In this document: one piece after another, positions 1-7,151 of the stretch
How positions within the stretch are numbered: position 1 is the stretch's first letter
How the letters are laid out: each line of letters begins with the position of its first letter
Assembly (NCBI RefSeq): GCF_042676185.1
Contig: NZ_JBHTJT010000012.1
Coordinates: 1 to 64,000, forward strand
Reading direction: 5' to 3'
Length of the DNA: 64,000 bases
Source of the DNA: Tropicimonas aquimaris
GTDB lineage: Bacteria; Pseudomonadota; Alphaproteobacteria; Rhodobacterales; Rhodobacteraceae
The notes under the pieces: model-generated
Database searches by the model: none
What the model was told of the DNA's origin: nothing
The model's input: the letters and a program-made list of their open reading frames with translations, nothing else
Made by a program: the position numbers and the translations under genes

Positions 1-338
1 GATGGAACCAAGGCGGGTCATGCACTAACAATCAAACCGGACCAGTCAGATCAGGCTCCCCACGCTCGTAAGCTGTTTTTTCTTGCTCACCACTTGCTCA
101 CCAAATCGCCCGTTCTCCAGACGCGGCGGCTTCAAACCAGTTGCTCTCATCGAGAGACAGACGAATCAATTCGCAACTAGGTTATGGGAGAGACTTGGCT
201 GAACCCATGCATGGCACGTCCAGCCAGCGCGTTGGGAATAGTGGCTGAACGGGGTCGTCCACCCGATGCCGGCGCGGCCAGGTTGCCAAGCACGGGCGCT
301 TCGACTAGGGGAACGATCAAAATCAAGCACAGGACACA
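1..338. other. Non-coding stretch at window edge, probable mobile-element remnant
   Basis: No convincing gene is visible. Positions 82-103 hold a perfect tandem 11-bp repeat (CTTGCTCACCA twice). Reading frames here are short and lack ribosome-binding sites. The stretch leads into small, decayed reading frames up to 1262, so it is best read as relic DNA of a plasmid or IS; this is inference. Confidence 0.3.
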
Positions 339-530
339 ATGCGGCAAGGGTTCAAGAGCGCACTCGGAGCAACGGCATTGATCGGCCTTTCTTTCTACTC
401 GTGGAGTGTGGCTTACCAATTCGGGGACTGGGCTGCCATAACGCTGGTTCCCCTGGCAGTGTTCATGTTTCTTGGCTCCTGGAAATTGTCGTTAGCCCCG
501 TGGAGAGCGGCGCAAGGCGGCGGCGCGTGA
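339..530 (+). CDS. Small hypothetical membrane protein (63 aa)
   Basis: The 63-residue product has two hydrophobic segments, about residues 9-28 and 32-48, so it could be a small two-helix inner-membrane protein. An AGGA lies a few bases before the ATG. I recognise no family. It sits directly before a decayed charged coiled-coil frame (496 onward) and overlaps it by about 35 bp, as small genes on plasmid backbones often do. It could equally be a chance frame in relic DNA. Confidence 0.35.
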   Translation: MRQGFKSALGATALIGLSFYSWSVAYQFGDWAAITLVPLAVFMFLGSWKLSLAPWRAAQGGGA

Positions 531-780
531 GGCGTTTGCAAAGGGCGAGGCCCCTCCGCCGAAGCGGCGTCACATCCGCACGCAGGCGTGGCGGCTGGAA
601 CAACAGCGCAAGCTCGCCCGGAAGGCCAAGGCGCTGGCGGCGAAGGAGCTCGAGGTCGCTGCACGCGAGGCGGAGGTCGAGACGGTGCTCGCCGTCGCCG
701 AGGCCGTCTCGTCGGGGGACATCGATCCGGAGAATGCGTCGACGGAAAGTCTGTGCGCCGCAGATCCCGGAAATGGTCAG
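496..780 (+). pseudogene. Remnant of a charged coiled-coil C-terminus, possibly MobA/MobL-type relaxase
   Basis: The frame opening after a TAG at 493-495 encodes a Lys/Arg/Glu/Ala-rich segment containing KRRHIRTQAWRLEQQRKLAR and further AKELEVAAREAE-type heptads, about 70 residues in all. It has no start codon and runs into unrelated sequence after about 780. Such basic coiled coils occur at the C-termini of plasmid mobilisation relaxases and some replication proteins; the assignment to MobA/MobL is a guess from composition. No N-terminal relaxase motif is present upstream, so this is a fragment at best. Confidence 0.28.
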
Positions 781-1262
781 AGACTTCCACGACAGTCAGG
801 TAGGTCGCCTTTTGAGGGAACGGGAGATCAGCCATTAGAGACTTCCCCATCGCGACGCGCGGCGAAGTCCGTGCGAGCGGCCTCGCGCACCAAAAGGCGC
901 ACCAGATCAAAAAGGGCTTTGGGAAGGGTCGTGTTGGGCTCATGAAGCCCGCTGGGGAGCGACGAAGACGTCATCGGTTGGTTCCTTGAGTGGAACCGCA
1001 CATGACAATGATCGGATTGGTTTAGCTCAGGAGTGAACTCCAGACAGCAGACCATCGGCTCCAGATGGAACCAGGATCATTGCCTTTGAGTGCTCCGTGA
1101 GGTGCTGCCGATACGGCCCAGCCGTCACGGCTGGCGGGTTGTAGGTATCGAAAGAGGTAGATTCTGGGAAAAAGTTTCAAGGACCGTTCCGCAAGAAAGC
1201 CATCAGCGCAACGCAATCGCTGAAGAAACAAGAGCAGACATCCCCGATGTATCGTGCCGATG

Positions 1263-1370
1263 GGCTCTGATGCTGTAACCGCCCCCCGACATGACGCCTC
1301 CCAGTATGAATTGTTGCGATCCCACCTTGGCACGTCGATGCCGTCGGGGGGCGGTTACAGCATCGGAGCC
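1263..1370 (-). mobile_element. 108-bp miniature derivative of an IS110/IS1111-family element
   Basis: Two 28-bp arms (1263-1290 and 1343-1370) form an inverted repeat with one mismatch, containing the core GTAACCGCCCCCCGAC. Read on the minus strand, the interior matches the left leader of the full IS110-type element at 31548-31632: the same segment around GTGCCAAGGTGGG, a ribosome-binding purine run, then ATG-TCG, the transposase start. Directly after ATGTCG the sequence passes into the second arm. It therefore looks like leader plus start codon joined to an IS end, with the transposase gene and downstream region deleted. The porin gene ends 35 bp away, so the hairpin may also act as its terminator. 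Confidence 0.65.
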
Positions 1371-1404
1371 CCTTCCGATGGAAACATATTTGGCGGGGGT
1401 CGTT

Positions 1405-2655
1405 TCAGAAAGCAGCCCTCAGCCTCAGCCCGAACATCGCAACCGTATCTTTTGTGGGGTTCAGCGCCGGGTTTTTGATCACCTGAATGCTCGGGGTCAG
1501 CTCAATGCCTTCGGTCAATTGCCATTGCTGGAAAACCTCAAGGCTATATTGATCGTCCAGCTTGGACCCGAAGGTGTCTTCATTTGGTCGGGACCAGTTC
1601 AGCCCCGCACCAAGCATGTTCTGGCTCGGGTTGGTCGTGTAGCCGAAACCGGCACTCAGAGCGGTTTCATAGAGGCTGCCGCCATCCTTGGCCCAACCAC
1701 CGCGAATAAACGGAAACCACGTGTTGTCGATCGCTTTGGAGTAAGAAAATGCAGCCCCGTACCCGCTGGGGGTTCCTGCCGCCGTGCGTTCATCAATTTG
1801 CCATAGGGTCACGTGGGCATTATCGACGAAAAGGGCATCGGGCCCAGAGGTCCACCCGAACTCCAGCGTTTTGAAGGTCTCGAAGTCGTTGAAGAAGGTG
1901 TCAAACCCGGCAAGCGGATCGGTCGGGTCTCCGTTGGCGTCGACGATGCTGGCCGCGACATAGTAGTTGTCGCTCAAGAAACCGCCGGCCATAACCCCCA
2001 GAGCTCCGTCAGGCAACCCGCCGATGGTGCCGGATCCGGTCTGGAAAGCGAGGTTCGAGAAACCGGACCACGGGCTGGCAAGGGCATAGACATCGGTGTA
2101 ATCCGTCACGTCCAGCCACCCGGCATAAACGGTGCCGCGGCCTTCAGCAAAATCCTGTTGCCAGTAGAAATGTGTCATCCGCGTGCCCTGGTCGCTGAAG
2201 ACGGAACTGACCAGCCCGGCATAGCCAAGCTCGCTGCCAAAGTCAGTCGGTGCCACGTCTGTAAAGGCATGACGGTGCTCAAATTTGAAGACAAGCTTGC
2301 CCGAATTGGCCTGCCCCCGGTTCAACAATTCCCAAGTGCCAAAGAAGCGAAGCGCACCGCTGGCTGTGTTGTCTTCTCCAAGGCTTGAGGACGCCTTGTA
2401 GCCTAGAACGTTGTAGTCGATCCCAAAGTCTAACCCTGTGCGCTCCTTCATGCCTGCTTTCCACTCCGACCAGGATTGCTGCTTGTTGATACCAAGCAGG
2501 TCGTCAGAATCCTCCGCGTCGGAAGCCAGGACATTTGGCGTTGAGTCGGGGCCGGCGAGGTTGCTGGCGCTTTGGGCAAAAGTTGCCATCGGCGCTGCGG
2601 CGAACAATCCGGAAAGTGTCGGCGCGAGGATGTAGGACTTGAGGGTGGGTTTCAC
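1405..2655 (-). CDS. Carbohydrate-selective porin, OprB-like (outer membrane)
   Basis: The protein is about 416 residues from a GTG at 2655. I preferred this start because a typical Sec signal follows (VKPTLKSYILAPTLSGLF, cleaved near ATFAQS) and AGGGAAC lies upstream; an in-frame ATG at 2775 would add 40 residues that do not look like a signal. The mature part has the alternating aromatic/Gly pattern of a beta-barrel, phrases such as LEFGWTSGPDALFVDNAHVT, and a terminal Phe (LRLRAAF), the usual outer-membrane insertion signal. This fits OprB-type porins, which pass sugars or small polar solutes. Its regulator candidate (AraC) and three periplasmic amidohydrolases follow, so it may admit their substrate. 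Confidence 0.8.
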   Translation of the reverse strand: MKPTLKSYILAPTLSGLFAAAPMATFAQSASNLAGPDSTPNVLASDAEDSDDLLGINKQQSWSEWKAGMKERTGLDFGIDYNVLGYKASSSLGEDNTASGALRFFGTWELLNRGQANSGKLVFKFEHRHAFTDVAPTDFGSELGYAGLVSSVFSDQGTRMTHFYWQQDFAEGRGTVYAGWLDVTDYTDVYALASPWSGFSNLAFQTGSGTIGGLPDGALGVMAGGFLSDNYYVAASIVDANGDPTDPLAGFDTFFNDFETFKTLEFGWTSGPDALFVDNAHVTLWQIDERTAAGTPSGYGAAFSYSKAIDNTWFPFIRGGWAKDGGSLYETALSAGFGYTTNPSQNMLGAGLNWSRPNEDTFGSKLDDQYSLEVFQQWQLTEGIELTPSIQVIKNPALNPTKDTVAMFGLRLRAAF

Positions 2656-2818
2656 GGGGCTTTGTTCCCTGTCGTTTCGTTGGTGGAAAATGTGAACCAG
2701 AGTGTGGTGGAAGGCCTGCAAAAGTTTCATGGCGGAAGCGTCCCGTCGAGTGGTGTAGCTGGCGCTGATCGTCACCGTGATGCCCGGCGCGGGCCTGCTT
2801 GATCACAGCCACCCGCTT

Positions 2819-3874
2819 CTACCGCTTTCCGGTTTGAACGCGCCGCAGCCGCTGACGATAAGCGCGTGGCGTTTCGCCCGTGGTGGACTTGAAGAACCTC
2901 GAGAAGTTGCCGGCAGCGGAAAAACCCAACTGGGCCGCGATGTCTGTGATCGGCGTGTCAGTCGTTTTCAGCGCATCGCAAGCCAGCGCAAGGCGCGCGC
3001 GGCGGAGCTCGCTCGCGAGGCTCGTGCCAAGGACAGACAACCCGGCTTCCAGTTCTGCCGGAGCCAGGCCGATCGCCTCGGCCACAGCCTGCCGCAGGTT
3101 GTCTTCGTGGCGATTGAGCATCTCCGGCGCTACGGCCGCGATGGCGCGGGTCAGCGACGGGCGCTCCAGTAAAGCCTCGGTTGCAGGGATGCGGGCAAGA
3201 CGGTTGACAGCACGGGACCGCAGCAGCTGTGACGGAAAGCGGATCACCTGCACCGGAGATCCGGTTTCCCGAATGTCGAGGCCTCTGTAACCCAGCGGCA
3301 ATGCGAGTGCAGAAGGTGTTTCGAGCACCACGTCGCCGGTTGCCCGAGTGTCGTCGAGCAGATCGAGAATCCGAAGAAATGTTGCAAATGTGAATCCGAT
3401 GTTCTGAAGCGGCACTTGGCGCGGACGAAACGTGCGTTCTACACAGTAGGAGGATTGCGCGGGGCCGATTTCCAGACGGTGCCGCGCCGATGCGGTGAAT
3501 TTCCCTGTGGAAAGCACGAGGCCTGTCAGGATTTGGCCAAGTGTTTCGCCACCCTTGAGCGCGTCCTGCGTGATAGGCCACGCCTGCAGGTCGAGTTGTT
3601 CCCCGACGTGTACGCCGAGCCACGGATCGCCGATGGCCCGGGCAGTGGACTCGAGGAGCCTATAAACCACCTCGGCCTGCACGAGCCGCGAAGGATCTTT
3701 CGCGGCTTTCAGCGTAAGCCCCTGAGCCTCCATCAATTGGTCCACGTCATAGGACCGCGCCTTCAGATAGCCAAGCAAAGGGGAAATCGTGGCCAGTTGC
3801 ACCAAGGCACTCGCCCGGGCTTCGGGGCTTCCCGGGAGGAAATCGGCATCAGTTAACGTCATGCGCCCCATCAT
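2819..3874 (-). CDS. AraC-family transcriptional regulator with arabinose-binding-like N-terminal domain
   Basis: About 351 residues from the ATG at 3874; ATGs at 3871 and 3862 are alternatives, the last with GGGG just upstream. The N-terminal two thirds resembles the OruR/ArgR-type sensor domain of long AraC proteins. The C-terminal 95 residues carry the double helix-turn-helix, with ITDIAAQLGFSAAGNFSRFF and the family ending TTGETPRAYRQRLR. It lies between the porin and the divergent amidohydrolase operon and probably activates one or both. A 17-bp tandem direct repeat (3873-3906) at its 5' end is a likely binding site. Sequence before 3874 also translates in frame (to 3946), but that would place the repeat inside the gene. 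Confidence 0.85.
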   Translation of the reverse strand: MMGRMTLTDADFLPGSPEARASALVQLATISPLLGYLKARSYDVDQLMEAQGLTLKAAKDPSRLVQAEVVYRLLESTARAIGDPWLGVHVGEQLDLQAWPITQDALKGGETLGQILTGLVLSTGKFTASARHRLEIGPAQSSYCVERTFRPRQVPLQNIGFTFATFLRILDLLDDTRATGDVVLETPSALALPLGYRGLDIRETGSPVQVIRFPSQLLRSRAVNRLARIPATEALLERPSLTRAIAAVAPEMLNRHEDNLRQAVAEAIGLAPAELEAGLSVLGTSLASELRRARLALACDALKTTDTPITDIAAQLGFSAAGNFSRFFKSTTGETPRAYRQRLRRVQTGKR

Positions 3875-3906
3875 ACTTCGAGATTCAGTATACTTCGAGA
3901 TGCAGT
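3873..3906. promoter_or_regulatory. Tandem 17-bp direct repeat, putative AraC-type operator
   Basis: ATACTTCGAGATTCAGT (3873-3889) is followed immediately by ATACTTCGAGATGCAGT (3890-3906), with one difference. AraC-family proteins commonly bind two directly repeated half-sites about two helical turns apart, and a 17-bp period is in range. The repeat sits at the 5' end of the AraC gene and about 210 bp before the divergent amidohydrolase gene. Its use as an operator is inferred. Confidence 0.55.
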
Positions 3907-4113
3907 AAAAACTTATCAAAGAGTCGGACTCTCGGGATAATTTCATCCCATTTTGATAACTTTTTGCCGCCTCAGGTTGCTAGTCTGCGGTGACTGCTGA
4001 GGCATTGCCCGAAAGATTCGGTGCGCGCGGACGGCGAGTTACAAGCGCTCATGTTGGAGCGGTGAACGGCCCGCGCAAGGCGTATGTGGCCACTGTGAAC
4101 GGGAGAAAACGGT

Positions 4114-5490
4114 ATGAAAACCTTGATGAAAATAGCTGTGCTGTCTGTCTTGGCGGCAGGCCCGGTGTGCGCACAAGATGCGCTGCCGCAGACTTTGTTT
4201 ACGAATGTGAATGTGTTTGACGGTGTGAACGAGGCGCTCATCGAAAACGCTTCGGTTCTGGTCGAGGGCAACAAGATCAAGACCGTGTCGACCGGCGCCG
4301 TCGACGCCCCGGATGCGACAGTGATCGACGGTGGCGGGCGGACGCTGACGCCGGGATTCGTCGAGGCCCATGCCCACTTCGTGCTCATGGGGCCATCGGT
4401 GCCGGCCATGGAAGCCCAGAAGACCTGGGAGGATTTCGGCATTCACGCTAGCAAGATGGCCGAGATGTACTTGATGCAGGGCTTCACCACCGTGCGCGAC
4501 GCGGGCGGAGCTAACGGCGGTATTCGCAGGGCAATCGATAGCGGGTTGATCGTCGGTCCGCGCCACTATCCTTCCGGTGCGTTTATCGGCACGAGAGGGG
4601 GGCATGCCGATTTCGCCGACTTCACTTCCCCGCCTGGTGCAGAGACAAACGTAGGTCGATTGAACATCTCGCAACAGGTCAACGGCCCTGACGACGTGCT
4701 GAAATTCGCGCGCAACAACTTCCGCATGGGTGCCACCCAGATCAAATTCATGCAATCGGGTGGCATCATTTCGGCATTCGACCCGTTCACATTGCTTGCC
4801 GGATCAAAAGAGGAACTTGAGGCGGCGGTTCAGGCCGCCAACGAGTACGGCAGTTACGTCATGGTACATGCCTATCGCAAGGAAGCCGCGATGGCCGCGC
4901 TGAATGCTGGCGTCAAGTCCATCGAACATAATTTCGGCTTCGACGAGGAAATGGCAGAGCTGATGAACGAGAAAGGCGCCTACATGACGGCCAACCTGAC
5001 CGCCTTCGATACGTCGATACTGGAAATTCCGCCAGTGCGCGACGTCCCAGCGAGCCTGGCCAAAGCGACAGCGGCAATGGAGATGTTTAAGAACCTCATT
5101 CCCAACTTGAAGAAATTTCCTGTCAAGCGTGGCTTTAATACGGACTGTATCGATACAGTTGTAATGTGCAACATCCAGATTGCCTACGAGAAGCATTTGC
5201 ACGCGAAGTATTTCAGCGCCTACGAAGGACTGGTGGCGATGACATCGGTGGGTGGAGAAATTGTCGCCCTGTCTGGCGATTTCATGAACCCATATCCGGA
5301 AGGCAAGATTGGCGTCATCGAAGAAGGCGCTTACGCTGATCTGTTGCTCCTCGACGGGAATCCGCTCGAAGACTTCTCTGTCGTCGGCGCGTCAGACAGG
5401 TGGCTCGACGCAGAGCCGCGTCCTGACAGCCCCGAGACGATCCTCATCATCATGAAGGACGGCGTGATCTACAAGAATACGCTTCAGTGA
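4114..5490 (+). CDS. Exported amidohydrolase-family protein (first tandem copy)
   Basis: 458 residues with a Sec signal peptide (MKTLMKIAVLSVLAAGPVCA, cleaved near residue 20), so the enzyme is probably periplasmic. It has the metal-dependent amidohydrolase architecture: an N-terminal beta-sandwich, then EAHAHF (His86, His88), QIKFMQSGG with the candidate carboxylated Lys211, His252, IEHNF (His272) and Asp344 in NTDC. These are the expected ligands of a binuclear site as in imidazolonepropionase and Xaa-Pro dipeptidase-like members; the substrate cannot be read from sequence. The usual FGTD motif is changed to FNTDC, and an extra stretch lies near 440. It is the first gene of a plus-strand cluster divergent from the AraC gene and is a clear paralogue of the next gene. 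Confidence 0.85.
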   Translation: MKTLMKIAVLSVLAAGPVCAQDALPQTLFTNVNVFDGVNEALIENASVLVEGNKIKTVSTGAVDAPDATVIDGGGRTLTPGFVEAHAHFVLMGPSVPAMEAQKTWEDFGIHASKMAEMYLMQGFTTVRDAGGANGGIRRAIDSGLIVGPRHYPSGAFIGTRGGHADFADFTSPPGAETNVGRLNISQQVNGPDDVLKFARNNFRMGATQIKFMQSGGIISAFDPFTLLAGSKEELEAAVQAANEYGSYVMVHAYRKEAAMAALNAGVKSIEHNFGFDEEMAELMNEKGAYMTANLTAFDTSILEIPPVRDVPASLAKATAAMEMFKNLIPNLKKFPVKRGFNTDCIDTVVMCNIQIAYEKHLHAKYFSAYEGLVAMTSVGGEIVALSGDFMNPYPEGKIGVIEEGAYADLLLLDGNPLEDFSVVGASDRWLDAEPRPDSPETILIIMKDGVIYKNTLQ

Positions 5491-5570
5491 CAAAGACCGC
5501 CCGCCGCGAATGCGCGGCGGGCGACAAGTAAGCAACCTCTCGCGGAGCGCGCTTTTTGCCGGCGCGCTCC
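5452..5570 (+). repeat. 119-bp direct repeat, copy 1 (gene end plus two hairpins)
   Basis: The repeat covers the last 13 codons of the first amidohydrolase and the spacer. It recurs with few changes at 7007-7125, after the second amidohydrolase. It contains a perfect 11-bp stem with an AATG loop (5498-5523) and a perfect 9-bp stem with a T-rich loop (5544-5570). Neither stem is followed by a U-tract, so these look like mRNA-stabilising or processing hairpins, or the footprint of tandem gene duplication. Confidence 0.8.
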
Positions 5571-5698
5571 AATGAACGCGAACTCAGGGACCAATCGTCG
5601 AAACACAAAACGAGCGCGCCCGCGATAGTTTTGATCCTGCATCACGGTGACTGGACGCTTCACCAGGGGCTTTTTTCACCGATGATGGGAGATATCAG

Positions 5699-7045
5699 AT
5701 GCACAAACTGAATCCAAAGACCTTTGGCGCAGCCCTTGCCGTCGCCGTCAGCGTTGCTCTGCCGGCGGCGGCTCAGGACGCCTCCGGGCCGATCCTGTTT
5801 ACGAACGTCAACGTCTTTGACGGCGTGAACGAAGCCCTTATCATGAACGCCAATGTCGTGGTGACGGACAACCTCATCACCGCAGTGTCGACCGAACCGC
5901 TTGCTGTTGCAGGCGGCACGGTCATCGACGGTGGCGGTCGCACGTTGATGCCCGGGTTGATTGACGCTCACTGGCATACGCTGCTGTCTTCTATTACGTT
6001 ACAGGAAGGTCAATCGGAAGAAGCTGACTATCTGCATGCACGCGCGATTGCCGGCGCGGAGGCAACGCTCCTGCGGGGTTTTACCACTGTCCGTGATGTC
6101 GGCGGGCCGGCTTTTGGTATCAAGAAAGCCATTGATGAAGGTGTAATTGAGGGGCCGCGCATTCTTCCCAGTGGGGCATTGATCTCCCAGACTTCAGGGC
6201 ATGGTGATTTCGGTCAGGTGTGGGAAGGTCCGCGTGCCTTCGGATGGGGCCCACCACGTTTTGAGCAGCTTGAGATCACCCGGGTGGCAGACGGGGTGGA
6301 TCAAGTTCTCGCGGCCACACGCTACAACCTGAAGAAAGGGGCAACCCAGATTAAGGTTATGGCCGGCGGGGGTGTGTCGAGCCTGTATGATCCTCTGTAT
6401 GTCAATGAATATACTGCTGAAGAACTAGAGGCTATCGTGGATGCGGCGACTGACTGGGGTACCTACGTTACCGTGCATATTTACAACGAAAAAGGAATCG
6501 CCCGGGCATTAAACGCCGGCGTTAAGGGTATCGAGCATGGACACCTGATGAGTGAAGAAAGTGCAAAACTCATGGCGGAGAAGGGCGCCTGGCTGTCCAT
6601 CCAGCCGTTTTACCTGGATATTCCAGGCGCAGAGACATTAGACCCAGATCGTTATGCAAAGTTTGTTCAGGTCGTAGATGGTTTTGAGAAGACGATGGGA
6701 TTTGTAAAAAAATATGACCTGAATATGGCCTTTGGAACAGACCTTCTCTTTTCACCGAATACCAACGGTCAGCAGGCCGATCTTCTTGCCAGATTTAAAA
6801 ACTATTATAACGATGTTGAGATCCTTCGTATGGCGACTTCCAACAACGCGAAGTACTTTGAATTGAGCGGACCAGGGCATCCCTACCAGGAGGGGCCGCT
6901 GGGCGTAATCAAGGAAGGTGCCTACGCCGATATCCTGTTGGTGGATGGAAATCCTTTAGAAGACGTCTCGGTCCTGGGAGACGACGCAAAGAACATCCCG
7001 CTGATCATGAAGGACGGCGTGATCTACAAGAACACGCTTCAGTGA
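5699..7045 (+). CDS. Exported amidohydrolase-family protein (second tandem copy)
   Basis: 448 residues with a Sec signal (MHKLNPKTFGAALAVAVSVA, cleaved after AAAQ); GGGAGA precedes the ATG by about seven bases. Ligands are complete: DAHWH (His91, His93), QIKVMAGGG (Lys219), VHIYNEKG (His260), IEHGH (His280) and AFGTD (Asp348). It shares with the preceding gene the stretches TNVNVFDGVNEALI, VIDGGGRTL and the C-terminal MKDGVIYKNTLQ. The two are thus products of a tandem duplication that kept the downstream hairpins. Unlike copy 1 it has the canonical FGTD. Likely a periplasmic hydrolase of a cyclic amide, peptide or related compound; the real substrate is unknown. Confidence 0.87.
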   Translation: MHKLNPKTFGAALAVAVSVALPAAAQDASGPILFTNVNVFDGVNEALIMNANVVVTDNLITAVSTEPLAVAGGTVIDGGGRTLMPGLIDAHWHTLLSSITLQEGQSEEADYLHARAIAGAEATLLRGFTTVRDVGGPAFGIKKAIDEGVIEGPRILPSGALISQTSGHGDFGQVWEGPRAFGWGPPRFEQLEITRVADGVDQVLAATRYNLKKGATQIKVMAGGGVSSLYDPLYVNEYTAEELEAIVDAATDWGTYVTVHIYNEKGIARALNAGVKGIEHGHLMSEESAKLMAEKGAWLSIQPFYLDIPGAETLDPDRYAKFVQVVDGFEKTMGFVKKYDLNMAFGTDLLFSPNTNGQQADLLARFKNYYNDVEILRMATSNNAKYFELSGPGHPYQEGPLGVIKEGAYADILLVDGNPLEDVSVLGDDAKNIPLIMKDGVIYKNTLQ

Positions 7046-7125
7046 AAACGGTCGCCCGTCGCGAATGCGCGGCGGGCGACAAGTAAGCAACCTCTCGCGG
7101 AGCGCGCTTTTTGCCGGCGCACTCC
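7007..7125 (+). repeat. 119-bp direct repeat, copy 2 (gene end plus two hairpins)
   Basis: Gapless counterpart of 5452-5570. The first hairpin (7053-7078) has a G-T wobble and the second (7099-7125) one mismatch. Conservation of the non-coding half at a level like the coding half argues for recent duplication or for a functional RNA structure. Confidence 0.8.
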
Positions 7126-7151
7126 TGGAGATCAAAAAGCGAGAACCCATC

